64,000 bases of DNA, taken from NCBI RefSeq assembly GCF_009857745.1, contig NZ_WWEN01000008.1, positions 124,001 through 188,000 on the forward strand. The letters are read 5' to 3'. The notes under the pieces were generated by a model that was not told the DNA's origin, made no database searches, and saw only the letters and a list, made by a program, of their open reading frames with translations. Below are positions 17,338 to 26,832 of the stretch, piece by piece; positions within the stretch are counted from its first letter, which is position 1; each line of letters opens with the position of its first letter. Source of the stretch: Thalassovita mangrovi (GTDB taxonomy: Bacteria; Pseudomonadota; Alphaproteobacteria; Rhodobacterales; Rhodobacteraceae). Made by a program: the position numbers and the translations under genes.

Positions 17338-17379
17338 CCTATAACAAAATTGAATATTGCTGGCTGCTGTTTCAAATTC
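17338..17379. promoter_or_regulatory. AT-rich candidate LysR sites upstream of ligC
   Basis: CCTATAACAAAATTGAATAT begins 7 bases after the lysR stop, and TTTCAAATT follows about 20 bases later. Both words also occur, adjoining, at 16075-16095. They lie about 80-120 bases ahead of the ligC start, where a LysR-type activator could bind. Confidence 0.5.
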
Positions 17380-17457
17380 CTCCCCGGCACGGCACTATGA
17401 TAGCTGCAGGGATGACCGAAGCTGCGGCACAGGCCGCACCGATGACGGAGAATTGGC

Positions 17458-18402
17458 ATGAGAATTTGCGTTGCAGGCGCCTATGGCGCCTTTGGCATTA
17501 AACACCTGGACGCGCTGGCCGCGATCGAGGACGTGACGGTGACCTCGGTGATGGGGCCGACCGCCGAGAAGATCGAAGCGCTGGCCAAGGAACGCGGCAT
17601 CGGCCACTGGGCGACCACGCTGGAAGAATGCGTCGCGCGCGACGACGTCGACGCGGTGATCCTGGCGACGCCGACCCAGCTGCACGCCGAACAGGCGATC
17701 CTGACGATGCGCGCGGGCAAGCCGGTCTTCATCGAAATCCCGATGTCGGATACTCTGGAAGACGCGCGCCGCATCTGCGAAGTGCAGGAAGAAACCGGGC
17801 TGACCTGCATCGCCGGTCAGGTGCGCCGCTTCAATCCCAGCCACCAGTGGATCAAGAACAAGATCGACGCGGGCGAGCTGAAGATCCAGCAGATGGACGT
17901 GCAGACCTATTTCTTCCGCCGGTCCAACATGAACGCCAAGGGCGAACCGCGCAGCTGGACCGATCACCTGCTGTGGCACCACGCCTGCCACACCGTCGAC
18001 CTGTTCCAGTACCAGACCGGCGAAGTCGCATCCGAAGTCTATGGCCTGCAGGGGCCGAAGCACCCCGAGCTGGGCATCGCGATGGACATGTCGATCGGGA
18101 TGAAGACGGAATCGGGCGCGATCTGCACCCTGTCGCTGTCGTTCAACAACGACGGCCCGCTGGGCACGTTCTTCCGCTATATCTGCGACAACGGCACCTA
18201 TATCGCGCGTTACGACGACCTGTATGACGGGTATGAGAACCAGATCGACCTGTCCGACGTGGCAGTGTCGAACAACGGGATCGAACTGATCGACCGCGAA
18301 TTCATCGCCGCGATCAAGGAAGGCCGCAAACCCAACGGCGATTGCCACGACGTTCTGGCGGCGATGGAAACGCTGGACCGGATCGAAAAGAGCATGAGCT
18401 GA
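17458..18402 (+). CDS. ligC: 4-carboxy-2-hydroxymuconate-6-semialdehyde dehydrogenase
   Basis: 314 residues of the Gfo/Idh/MocA family. The N-terminal Rossmann motif is AGAYGAFGIKH, then ATPTQLHAEQAI and GKPVFIEIPMSDTLEDA. Residues HLLWHHACHTVDLFQYQTGE match the LigC active-site region rather than a sugar dehydrogenase. LigC oxidises the hemiacetal of the LigAB product to 2-pyrone-4,6-dicarboxylate, the LigI substrate. It has a GGAGAA ribosome site about 5 bases before the ATG and a terminator 25 bases downstream. Confidence 0.92.
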   Translation: MRICVAGAYGAFGIKHLDALAAIEDVTVTSVMGPTAEKIEALAKERGIGHWATTLEECVARDDVDAVILATPTQLHAEQAILTMRAGKPVFIEIPMSDTLEDARRICEVQEETGLTCIAGQVRRFNPSHQWIKNKIDAGELKIQQMDVQTYFFRRSNMNAKGEPRSWTDHLLWHHACHTVDLFQYQTGEVASEVYGLQGPKHPELGIAMDMSIGMKTESGAICTLSLSFNNDGPLGTFFRYICDNGTYIARYDDLYDGYENQIDLSDVAVSNNGIELIDREFIAAIKEGRKPNGDCHDVLAAMETLDRIEKSMS

Positions 18403-18426
18403 GCTGACGTTTCAGCAGCGATTGAG

Positions 18427-18451
18427 GGCCGGCGCTTTGCGCCGGCCTTTT
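18427..18451 (+). terminator. Rho-independent terminator after ligC
   Basis: GGCCGGCGC-TTT-GCGCCGGCC gives a perfect 9-bp stem followed by TTTTC. It separates ligC from the convergent histidine kinase gene and could act in one direction only. Confidence 0.85.
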
Positions 18452-18464
18452 CATTTGCGGCGGC

Positions 18465-20921
18465 TCAGATGTTCCGTCGCGCGGCGATCGCGCGCTCGAT
18501 CGCCTCGGCCAGAACCTTGCGGCGTACCGGCTTCATCAGGCGGATTTCCGTTGGGTCCATGTCACCGCCCACCGCATCGGCATCGCGGGCATAGCCGGAC
18601 AGGAAAATCACCGGCAGCGCCGTGTCGATCTGGCGGATTTCCCGTGCCAGGTCGGTGCCCTGCAAGTGGCCCGGCATGACGATATCGGTGATCAGCAGGT
18701 CGAAGGCGGGATCTTTCTGGAACAGCGCCAGCGCCGCGTCGCCGGTCTCGGCCGCCTCGACATTGTGGCCCAGCCGGTCCAGCGTCGCGGTCAGCACGGC
18801 GCGCACGCCTTCATCATCCTCGGCCAGCAGGATGCGCAGGGCGGCGGGGGGCGTGTCGCCGCGCAAACCGCTTTCCGCGCCGCTCAGCACCTTTTGCCCC
18901 TCATGGGGCTTGAAATAGAGCTTGAACGTGGTGCCCTGACCCGGTTGCGACGTGACCCGGATGGTGCCGCCCGATTGCTTGACGAAACCCTGGACCATCG
19001 ACAGGCCCAGCCCCGACCCCTTGCCGGGATGCTTGGTCGAAAAGAAGGGTTCAAAGATGCGTTCCCTGATCGCCTCGGAAATCCCTTCGCCGCTGTCGGA
19101 GATGGTCAGCACCACATAGGTGCCGGGGTCGATCGCCTCGCCATGCTGTTGAATGGTCCGAGCATCGAGCTGCTGCTGTTCGGTGGTGATCTTCAGCGCG
19201 CCGCCCCTGGGCATGGCATCGCGGGCGTTCACGATCAGGTTCAGGATCGCCGAAGCGGTCGATCCGCGATCGACCCAGATCTTCGGCAGCACCGGCGCTA
19301 GGTCGACCTGAACGTCGATTGTTGCGGGCAATGTCCGCCCGGCCCAGGCCTCGGTTTCCTTGACCACCTCGTTCAGGTCGACGACCTCGGGGTTGAGCCG
19401 CGCGCGGCGGGCGAAGCTCAGCATGCTCTTGGTCAGCTCGGCGCCGCGGTCGGCAGCCTGGATCGCGGTGCCGATCAGGCTCAGGCGGTCGTCGTCTTCG
19501 ATGCCTTCTTCCTCCAGATCGTCGCGCAGCAGTTCCAGGCTGCCGCGCACCACCGCCAGAAGGTTGTTGAAATCATGCGCCACGCCGCCGGTCATGTGGC
19601 CGATGCTTTCCTGCTTCTGCGCCTGGCGCACCATTTCGGCCTGCCGTTCGAAGTCTTCATCGCGCTGTTTCTGTTCGGTGATGTCGACGGCGAAACTGTC
19701 GCGCCGGATACTGCCGTCGGGCAGGGGGGTCATCCGCCCGCGGCCTTCAAGCCATTTCACTTCGCCCGTTGGGGTGGTGATCCGCCATTTAAAATGCCAG
19801 GGTCTTCTTGTTTCCAAGGCCCGTTGTATTTCCTCTTTGAACCCTGCCAGATCCTCTGGGAAAACCGTATTCCAGAGGACTTGCCCGTCGGCCAGGATCG
19901 TTTCCCTGTCGATCCCCCAGATATCCTTGCAGACATCGGAGATGTATTCGATCTGCTGGCTGCCGTCTTGGAACATCTTGAACGAAACATAGGCGCCGGG
20001 GGCGTTTTCCATCACGCCTTTCAGGCGGCGGGCGGTGATTTCCATTTCCCGGATCGTCGCCTGCCGCGACACCGCCAGGGCATTTGCCATCACCAGCGGG
20101 ACAAGGATCAGCAGGCCGACGACGAACAGCAGCAGGCGGTCGTAAAACGGCGGACGTTCCGCCGCTTCCCAGCCTTCGGAGGGGCGGGCGAAGATCGTCC
20201 AGCTGCCGCCGGGGATCAGAACCTGTTCCGTGACCGGCCGGTCATTGACCAGATCGAGGGGCCCCAGCATCATTTCAACGGGGCCGAATTTGCCGTGATC
20301 GACCGCCACGGCCACTTCGATCCCGTTGCCGGGGTCGGTCATGCCGGATTTCGCCAGGAAGGCATCCATGTCGAAGACCAGCGACAACAGCCCCTTGAAC
20401 AGCACCGTGTCGTCGCCCGGGGCATAGACCGGAACGCGGAAAATGAAGCCTCGCCCGCCCTGGACAAGATTGATCGGGCCGACCAGCACGATCTGCCCGG
20501 TATCGCGCGCCTTGACCACCGCGTCGAGCTGATCCGGCAAGGTCCGGAAATCGAGCCCGATCGCCTGTTCGTTGCCCTTGACCGGGTGCACCCTTGTGAT
20601 GACCATGTCGGGGGCCCAGGCGATGTTTATAACCTCGGGCAGGTCGGTGAAGATTTCCGACACGACGCGGCTGAATTCGACCTGGGTCATGTCCGGATTG
20701 CGGCTCAGGATCGAAGCCACCCCGCGGCTCAGGTGAATGCCGCCATCGATCTGGCTTTGCAGCCGGGTCCGCAGGCTGTCGGTCTTGTCGGCGACTTCGG
20801 CCTTGATGTCGGCGGCGGCATTAACGCGGGATTGGTGATGGTAAATGAAGGCCAGAAGACCGACGGCGATGATGGCGACCAGGGACGGAAGATAACTCAG
20901 AAATCGGTTTTTTTGCATCAT
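18465..20921 (-). CDS. CHASE-PAS hybrid sensor histidine kinase with receiver domain
   Basis: 818 residues. TM1 (about 8-28) and TM2 (about 262-284) bracket a periplasmic CHASE domain. A PAS domain follows at about 300-410. The HisKA H-box GGVAHDFNNLL carries the phospho-acceptor His449. The HATPase_c domain has the N-box NLIVNARDAM and the G-boxes GEGISE and GKGSGLGLSM. A C-terminal receiver (about 695-810) has phospho-acceptor Asp746 in LLITDIVMPG and the Lys of LMKPV. No partner regulator is adjacent, so the output is probably phosphorelay. The gene is single, and the CHASE ligand is unknown. Confidence 0.92.
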   Translation of the reverse strand: MMQKNRFLSYLPSLVAIIAVGLLAFIYHHQSRVNAAADIKAEVADKTDSLRTRLQSQIDGGIHLSRGVASILSRNPDMTQVEFSRVVSEIFTDLPEVINIAWAPDMVITRVHPVKGNEQAIGLDFRTLPDQLDAVVKARDTGQIVLVGPINLVQGGRGFIFRVPVYAPGDDTVLFKGLLSLVFDMDAFLAKSGMTDPGNGIEVAVAVDHGKFGPVEMMLGPLDLVNDRPVTEQVLIPGGSWTIFARPSEGWEAAERPPFYDRLLLFVVGLLILVPLVMANALAVSRQATIREMEITARRLKGVMENAPGAYVSFKMFQDGSQQIEYISDVCKDIWGIDRETILADGQVLWNTVFPEDLAGFKEEIQRALETRRPWHFKWRITTPTGEVKWLEGRGRMTPLPDGSIRRDSFAVDITEQKQRDEDFERQAEMVRQAQKQESIGHMTGGVAHDFNNLLAVVRGSLELLRDDLEEEGIEDDDRLSLIGTAIQAADRGAELTKSMLSFARRARLNPEVVDLNEVVKETEAWAGRTLPATIDVQVDLAPVLPKIWVDRGSTASAILNLIVNARDAMPRGGALKITTEQQQLDARTIQQHGEAIDPGTYVVLTISDSGEGISEAIRERIFEPFFSTKHPGKGSGLGLSMVQGFVKQSGGTIRVTSQPGQGTTFKLYFKPHEGQKVLSGAESGLRGDTPPAALRILLAEDDEGVRAVLTATLDRLGHNVEAAETGDAALALFQKDPAFDLLITDIVMPGHLQGTDLAREIRQIDTALPVIFLSGYARDADAVGGDMDPTEIRLMKPVRRKVLAEAIERAIAARRNI

Positions 20922-21082
20922 CTGCCTTTTAAAGCCGCATCACGAGGCAAGGCGGCATAATGGGTACTGGCGTATCAAGCTTAATAGGTTGCCGTTTGCA
21001 TGCAAAGTTTCTCTTGTCTTCCGGGCCTCGGAAACGGTCAGATGCCCATTTCGCGGCACAATAGCAACGGGTATCCGCGGGG

Positions 21083-22252
21083 TCAGCTAAAATGCAGCAG
21101 CCCCTTGTGAGGCAGAACGCCGCCGCTGTTGGGGAAAACCTTGTCCTCGACGAAGTGGCGATCGAGGTCCAGATGGTCGATCAGCACCGCCTTGAACATG
21201 CTTTCATAGGCGTTTTGGGATCGCGAACGGGTTTCGTTGAGCAGGGTGGTCTGGGTTAGGCCGGGCCAATGGCCGACGATCCGCCCGCCGCGCACCGCGC
21301 CGCCCGCCATGATCGCCAAACCGCCGTCGCCGTGATCGGTGCCCTGGCTGTCGTTTTCCGCCGGGCTGCGGCCGAATTCGGACACGACGACCACGGCGGT
21401 GCGGCGCCAGACCCGCGGCCCCAGTTCGTCCTTCAGCGTGGTGATGCCCTGCGCCAGTTGCGCCAGCAGCGGCTCCAGCCGCCGGGCCTGATCGAAATGG
21501 GTGTCCCAGCCTTGCAGTTCCATCACCGCGATACGCGCCCCGTCGCTGCGCGACAGGTTCTGCGCGGCCACCTTGGCGGAGCCGATGAAATCCTCCGTCC
21601 CCGGCGACGCCTGCGGACCGGTCAGCAACCCGGACCCGGGGGCGCCGAGCTGCAGCGCGTCCATGAACAGCGGGTCGCTGCGGTACATCTGCCCGACCTG
21701 GAACAGGAAATCCCGGTCCAGGGCGGCCCGTTCGTCATCGCCCCAGCTCTGGATCGGGGCCTCGCCCTGCAGGATCAGCGGCACCGTGGGGCCCAGCGAC
21801 AGACCCAGTTCGCGCTCGCCCGGGTTCAGGCCCAGGATGGCGCGGTTCAGCCATCCGTCCTCGGCGCCGAAGGGTTTGCCGCTGCCGTTTTCCAGCATGT
21901 TCTGCGCCTCGCTATGGCTCTGGTCGCGATAGCGGGCGGCGACGGCGGGCATGAACAGAAGCTCCCCGGCGCTGTATAGCGGCTTGAGCGCTTCCAGCGC
22001 CGGATGCAGGCCGAAATAGCCGTCCAGATCGACCACCTTGTCGGCCATCGACAGCGCCAGGGTGGGGCGCATTTTCTGGTATTCGCTGTCGGCATAGGGC
22101 GGCAGCGCGTGCAACCCGTCCAGCCCACCGCGCAGCAGGATCATCACCAGCCGGCTGTCGGTGCGGGGGGAGGCGGCGGCGGCCCGGCCGGCGGCCAGCG
22201 CCGTCATCATGCCCGCGCCGGTGGTTTTCAGAAACAAACGTCGGTCGAACAT
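21083..22252 (-). CDS. DUF1501 domain protein, Tat-exported
   Basis: 389 residues from the ATG at 22252. The leader FDRRLFLKTTGAGMM is a twin-arginine signal. The body carries LVMILLRGGLDGLHALPPY and VVVVSEFGRSPAENDSQGTDHGDG, which are DUF1501 signatures related to the sulfatase/alkaline phosphatase fold. It follows the DUF1800 gene by 2 bases on the same strand. The pair is widespread in bacteria, is exported together and has no agreed function. Confidence 0.9.
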   Translation of the reverse strand: MFDRRLFLKTTGAGMMTALAAGRAAAASPRTDSRLVMILLRGGLDGLHALPPYADSEYQKMRPTLALSMADKVVDLDGYFGLHPALEALKPLYSAGELLFMPAVAARYRDQSHSEAQNMLENGSGKPFGAEDGWLNRAILGLNPGERELGLSLGPTVPLILQGEAPIQSWGDDERAALDRDFLFQVGQMYRSDPLFMDALQLGAPGSGLLTGPQASPGTEDFIGSAKVAAQNLSRSDGARIAVMELQGWDTHFDQARRLEPLLAQLAQGITTLKDELGPRVWRRTAVVVVSEFGRSPAENDSQGTDHGDGGLAIMAGGAVRGGRIVGHWPGLTQTTLLNETRSRSQNAYESMFKAVLIDHLDLDRHFVEDKVFPNSGGVLPHKGLLHFS

Positions 22253-22254
22253 CG

Positions 22255-23613
22255 TTATCTCCGTTGGAATTCGGGGCTGGCGAGGATCATCGCGATGGCC
22301 CGGTCGCCCGAGGGCGCCTGGGTGATCCAGTCGCGGGTCGCCTGCTGCGCCACCGGGTTGATGCTGTTGCGCAGCACGGTTTCGGGATAGAGCGTCGAGG
22401 GCAGGCCCGAAGCGAAGCCGCGCAGCCATTCGATCCGCGCCATCAGCGCCTCGGGGGCGATCCAGTCGCCGCTGCGGTCGCCCCAGCCGGCGGGGCTGGG
22501 CGCGGTGAAGGGCAGTTGACCGAACAGGTGCAGCGGTTCCAGCACCTCCTGCGCGCCGGGGCGGGTCTGGCCGGTGGCGCGATAGGTGGCGAGCACCAGT
22601 TCGTAATGGGATTTCACCTTGGCGGTGGGGTTTTCCCAGGCTTCGTCCAGGTTGATCAGCGCGGCGGACACCGCGGCCAGGTCGCCGCCGCTGGCCTGGA
22701 ATACCTTGGCGATCCGGGCGACCGCGCCCGCGGGCGGATCGTCATGCACGAAATGGCGCACCAGCTTGGTGGCGATCGTCTGCGCGGTCGCGGGATGGCG
22801 CGCCAGGGTGTCGAGCAGCGCCACCCCTTCGTGCAATCCGTTTTCGGCATAGGTCCGGCCCAGCACGTGTTTGGGGCCGGGTTCGTGGAAATCGTGGCGG
22901 AATTCGAAGCGGCCATGGATCGGGCCGTCCTCCTCGCCGGGCGTCAGCCCGCCATGGCTCCAGCCGCTGAGCGCCTTGGCCAGGCCGGTCACGTCCTGCT
23001 GGGTATAGCCGCCATCGGGACCCAGCGTGTGGCGCTCCAGGATCGTGCGGGCCAGGGTTTCGTGCAGCGGTGCCGTCTGGGTCTGGCCCCTTTTCCGGCT
23101 GGCGCGGGATTGCGGGCCCATCGACCCGGCATTGTCGAGATAGCCAATCATGCAGGGATGGCTGCTGACCGCCTTGAGCATGTCGGCAAATGTGCCGAAC
23201 ACATGCGGCCGGATCGCTTCGCGCTCATAGGCGGGGATCGCCGGTCCGACCAGGAGATCGCTGTTGGAGACGCTGAAATGGTTCGACCAGAACATCACCA
23301 TCCGTTCGGCGAAGGGCGTGTCCGAGGCGATCATCACCTGGGTGCGGGCGGCCACTTCGGGGGTGAAATGGCGGTGAAAACCCGCGTCGGTGCTGGCCTG
23401 CAGCGCCTCCGGCCCGGCGCGCTTGGCGCGGTGAATCTCGGTCAGGATACTGTCGGAATCGCGAAACCGCGCCAAGGCCCGGGGCAGGGCCGGGCGCCGC
23501 TTGATCTGCGCCCCGAGCCAGCCGCGCGGATTGCCCGCCACCCGGGCGGCATCCCCCGGCGCGGCGCCCAGCCCGAAACGGTTCAGCGCGATGAAGCTGG
23601 CAATGTCCTTCAT
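22255..23613 (-). CDS. DUF1800 domain protein
   Basis: 452 residues from the ATG at 23613. An upstream extension of the open frame lacks family similarity and runs into the divergent promoter. Family phrases include ALNRFGLGAAPGDA at the start, MVMFWSNHFSVS and HYELVLATYRATG. DUF1800 proteins are almost always next to DUF1501 proteins, as here (2-base gap). No classical signal peptide is visible, so export may depend on the Tat-targeted partner; that is inference. Confidence 0.9.
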   Translation of the reverse strand: MKDIASFIALNRFGLGAAPGDAARVAGNPRGWLGAQIKRRPALPRALARFRDSDSILTEIHRAKRAGPEALQASTDAGFHRHFTPEVAARTQVMIASDTPFAERMVMFWSNHFSVSNSDLLVGPAIPAYEREAIRPHVFGTFADMLKAVSSHPCMIGYLDNAGSMGPQSRASRKRGQTQTAPLHETLARTILERHTLGPDGGYTQQDVTGLAKALSGWSHGGLTPGEEDGPIHGRFEFRHDFHEPGPKHVLGRTYAENGLHEGVALLDTLARHPATAQTIATKLVRHFVHDDPPAGAVARIAKVFQASGGDLAAVSAALINLDEAWENPTAKVKSHYELVLATYRATGQTRPGAQEVLEPLHLFGQLPFTAPSPAGWGDRSGDWIAPEALMARIEWLRGFASGLPSTLYPETVLRNSINPVAQQATRDWITQAPSGDRAIAMILASPEFQRR

Positions 23614-23776
23614 AGGCGGTTTTCCCACTGGTTCCGGCGCGAGAAGTGCGTTTTTTGCACAACGCCCCGCGCCAAAATTCCGATTTCCCCCGCGACATGC
23701 ACAAACCGGGCCGTTTGGGTGGGTGACATTCAGATTTCCCTGATCTACCCCTAGGGGACCGAGAAGGAGCACATCT

Positions 23777-24289
23777 ATGGACGGAACTTTCGCTGTTCTT
23801 TTCCTGCTGGCCGGGCTGGCGGATATGAAGATGGATTATTGCGACAATGGCTGCCTGGCGCAGAACCAGCTGCCCGCGCGGATCGCGGTATCGGGCGGCG
23901 ATGTGCAGTTCCAGGACGACAGCATCGGCGAGGAACTTTATGTCCGCTACGACATGAAGACCGCCTATGGCCCGTTCCAGCCCGCCTTCGGCGCCTCGGT
24001 CACCGATGGCGGCGATGCCTGGGTCGGCTTCGGCGCGGTCTGGACCGGCCATTTCGCACAGCAGCGCGGCTATGTGCAGCTGCACCTGATGCCGGGGCTC
24101 TACGCCCAGGGCAGCGGCCCCGACCTGGGCTATCCGGTCGAATTCCGCTCCGGCGCCGAAATCGGGTACGAGACCCGCAACGGGCTGCGTATCGGGGTCA
24201 GCTACGACCACCGCTCCAACGCCGATATCAAGGCGGTGAACCCGGGGCTGGAAACCGTGCAGCTGCGGGTCAGCATCCCGCTGCGCTAG
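23777..24289 (+). CDS. PagL-like lipid A 3-O-deacylase (acyloxyacyl hydrolase family)
   Basis: 170 residues with a short hydrophobic leader (about residues 4-17). Alternating aromatic/polar beta strands suit an eight-stranded outer-membrane barrel. Near the C-terminus, YDHRSNADI gives the His145-x-Ser147-Asn motif of PagL catalytic sites, and the last residue pair LR is preceded by amphipathic strands. PagL removes the 3-O acyl chain of lipid A. The leader is short for a Sec signal, so the true cleavage site is uncertain. AAGGAG lies about 7 bases before the ATG. Confidence 0.75.
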   Translation: MDGTFAVLFLLAGLADMKMDYCDNGCLAQNQLPARIAVSGGDVQFQDDSIGEELYVRYDMKTAYGPFQPAFGASVTDGGDAWVGFGAVWTGHFAQQRGYVQLHLMPGLYAQGSGPDLGYPVEFRSGAEIGYETRNGLRIGVSYDHRSNADIKAVNPGLETVQLRVSIPLR

Positions 24290-24404
24290 CGGCTTACGTG
24301 ACCCGCTAGGCCAGCTTCCGCCTGCCCTCCAAGCCATGGTTGCCCGTGCAAGGGGGATCTGTGCTACGCTCGGACCGAGGTTGGTCCAGCAGGGGAATTT
24401 CACT

Positions 24405-25385
24405 TTGCCGTTGAAGTCACTCCGTCTCAGCATTGCCGTCAGTCTGGGCGTCGCCTTGGCAGGTTTGCAGACAGGGCAGGCGGATGCGCAGAGCACCGAC
24501 ATTCCCGCCTGGCTGCAAAAACACGTCGGCACCGGCGAAGGTAAGATCGCCCCGGTGGTGCTGGAACGGGCCCGCGCGCTGTACCAGCGTAAACGGGGGG
24601 AAGGCGCGGTCGCCAATCCCTGCTACCTCGCCATGGACGCGACCCGGCCCAGCACGTCGGATAACGGCAAGCCGGGGCGCCGGTTCTACGTCATCTGCGA
24701 GGCGCAGAAATCCTTCCGCGCGGTGTCGTCGGGCTATGGCAACGGGCGGAAGCTGAAACGGGCGGATTTCTCCAACGGCCGGACCTGCGCGAAAAACTTC
24801 AGCAACGCCGAAGGGTCGAAACTGACCGCGGGCGGGTCTTACGTGACCGCCGAAACGCGGACCTCGTTCAAGGGCTATTACCGCCAGTCGGGCAAGCGCG
24901 AACCGTTCCACCGCACCTTCCTGCTCTATGACGGCGAAGGCGAGGTGGATAATGCCCGGGAACGCGCCATCGGCGGCCATCCGGCGGTTTTCCTGCGGTG
25001 GCAATGCCGCTTCAAGAACCCGGGCAGCCCCCATGCCGACAGCGAAGGCTACGTGCCTTTCGGCAAGCTGGTGAACTACGCCGCCGGGCGCAGCAACGGC
25101 TGCACCACCTGGTCGGAAGGGGCCTCCGAGGACATCCTGGACCTGGTGCAGGGCAACCCGACGACGCTCTACATCTATCCTGAATCCGGCGACATCGACG
25201 CGGTGGCCAAGGCGGTGAAGACCGGGCGGTCGCTGCCGCGTGCCGGGCTCTATTGGAACGCGGCCTGCCTGAAAGAAATCCGCGCCCCCAAATTCTGGCC
25301 CAAGCGAACCCTGCAGCCGATCATCAACGAATGGCGGCAATCGCTGCCGAAACAGCCGCCGCTGGAATTGCCGATCTGCGATTGA
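24405..25385 (+). CDS. Murein L,D-transpeptidase catalytic-domain protein
   Basis: 326 residues from a TTG at 24405, chosen because AGGGGA lies 8 bases upstream and the product then opens with a proper Sec signal (LPLKSLRLSIAVSLGVALAG, ending ADAQ). The catalytic segment GRSNGCTTWSEG at about residues 228-239 resembles the SxGC motif of L,D-transpeptidase (murein, PF13645-like) proteins, with the nucleophilic Cys. The role is cross-linking or remodelling peptidoglycan in the periplasm. An ATG at 24336 in the same frame is possible but lacks a ribosome site and would bury the signal peptide. Confidence 0.75.
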   Translation: MPLKSLRLSIAVSLGVALAGLQTGQADAQSTDIPAWLQKHVGTGEGKIAPVVLERARALYQRKRGEGAVANPCYLAMDATRPSTSDNGKPGRRFYVICEAQKSFRAVSSGYGNGRKLKRADFSNGRTCAKNFSNAEGSKLTAGGSYVTAETRTSFKGYYRQSGKREPFHRTFLLYDGEGEVDNARERAIGGHPAVFLRWQCRFKNPGSPHADSEGYVPFGKLVNYAAGRSNGCTTWSEGASEDILDLVQGNPTTLYIYPESGDIDAVAKAVKTGRSLPRAGLYWNAACLKEIRAPKFWPKRTLQPIINEWRQSLPKQPPLELPICD

Positions 25386-25595
25386 GGGGGCTTAGGGGCG
25401 GGCGGCGTTTTTTAGGATGTCGGCTCTTTCTGCTGGTCTGGCAAGAGAACGGCCCGCAGGGAACGACAAGTTCGAGCCCGGAGCCGTCGTCAAGCCCACT
25501 CGCAAGGTGGTTCCCTGCACAACCACAAATCATGTGTTGCGCAAGCAAACACATCAAGCCAAGCTTCTTGCATGTTTTCTGGTGGACCGCTTCAC

Positions 25596-26660
25596 ATGAG
25601 CCTCATCACCAAAGCGAGCGCGCTCGCTTGTCTCATTCTGACGGTCTTGTCGACCCCACCATCGATGGCCGAGCCTTACGTCGCGAGCAAATGGGTTTCT
25701 GAAATTCGTGCCGCGCAACCGACCATCCTTGATGGCCCGTTGGGCAATGTGAAGGGTGGAAAGATCGCCCCTCACAAGATTCTCGAGATTCTGCCGGTGA
25801 AGGAAAACAACGAGTTTTGCAAGGATGCCGGGCCTATTTGGGCCGAGAGATATGATTGCAAATACACGTACAAGATCATCCTGCAGAGGCCGAAGAACGA
25901 TATCGCCAACGGCAGCCGGGGGGAGCTTCCGGTGCTGCAGCCGTTAACCGGGGTGCCGTGGGAAGGGTATACATACAGGCTTGAATATTTAGTGGCGTTC
26001 AAAAGGCGTAACGAATTACGCACGGACCTGACGGTCAAGAAGGTGCCCTATCCCGGTGACAAATCCAAACTTATCCTGTTGATAAACGAAGGCCTCGATC
26101 CCGGACGATACACGATCAGCGTGGCTCTCTATCCAAATCGCGTCACACTTGATGACCTGTCGGTCAATTCGGACAGTCTGTTGAAACGATTCTTGCAGCT
26201 CTTCAACATGGGCTCTCCGATACCGGATGAGAAGGATGTCGTTGAGGAAATGTTGCTGGAATCACAGAAGATCGAGCTTTTCAAATTGGCATCGACCGCC
26301 AAACTCGTCGTTCCAGGCCGGATGCCGTCCATTGTGGGCCTGACGATTGAGGACGCCGACAAGGAACTCGAAGCAAGAGGTCTGCAACCCAAACCACGCC
26401 CGGGGGAACCGGAAAAGGCCAGCCAGATCGGTCGGGTGATCAAACAGGGAAAAGCAGAGGGGCGGTACCTGCCACCGGCCACGCCAGTCGATTACATCTA
26501 CGGCCAGGTGATGTCTTCCGGGGACAGCCGCGGCGCAAGCGACATCGGTCCGGCGGATTGTTGTATCGGCGGGTTTGACGGAACATCTCAATGTTTAGAG
26601 AACATGAAAAAGAATAATCCCGAGCTGTATGAGAGATGCCAGGAACTGTTTTACCAGTGA
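25596..26660 (+). CDS. Secreted protein with a PASTA-like domain, otherwise unknown
   Basis: 354 residues. MSLITKASALACLILTVLST ending in SMAEP is a Sec signal. Residues about 1-240 of the mature chain match nothing I recognise. From about residue 245, VPGRMPSIVGLTIEDADKEL, then LEARGLQPKPRP and PPATPVDYIYGQ, has the layout of one PASTA repeat, a peptidoglycan-binding module. The tail has four Cys (CC, C, C). Codon use is plainer and GC lower than in the neighbours, suggesting later acquisition. It follows the L,D-transpeptidase gene by 210 bases, an envelope context. Confidence 0.7.
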   Translation: MSLITKASALACLILTVLSTPPSMAEPYVASKWVSEIRAAQPTILDGPLGNVKGGKIAPHKILEILPVKENNEFCKDAGPIWAERYDCKYTYKIILQRPKNDIANGSRGELPVLQPLTGVPWEGYTYRLEYLVAFKRRNELRTDLTVKKVPYPGDKSKLILLINEGLDPGRYTISVALYPNRVTLDDLSVNSDSLLKRFLQLFNMGSPIPDEKDVVEEMLLESQKIELFKLASTAKLVVPGRMPSIVGLTIEDADKELEARGLQPKPRPGEPEKASQIGRVIKQGKAEGRYLPPATPVDYIYGQVMSSGDSRGASDIGPADCCIGGFDGTSQCLENMKKNNPELYERCQELFYQ

Positions 26661-26783
26661 GAGTTCGGGGTAAGGCAACATCGGCGGTGTATTGGCAAAC
26701 TATTGCGCCAGCCCTGAGCAGAGCAGTGAACTCGCGCTCCCACCCATTCAGAACAGGCCACCGACGCCCCAACCCCAAAACGA

Positions 26784-26809
26784 AAAGCCCCGCCAATTGG
26801 CGGGGCTTT
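26784..26809. terminator. Bidirectional terminator between PASTA-like gene and BMP gene
   Basis: AAAGCCCCGCCAA and TTGGCGGGGCTTT form a perfect 13-bp self-complementary stem with T-rich flanks on both sides (CCTTTTC on plus, TCGTTTTG on minus). It lies 23 bases beyond the BMP stop and would end the xdh-importer operon. Confidence 0.85.
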
Positions 26810-26832
26810 CCTTTTCTCGAAACCCGGTCCGA

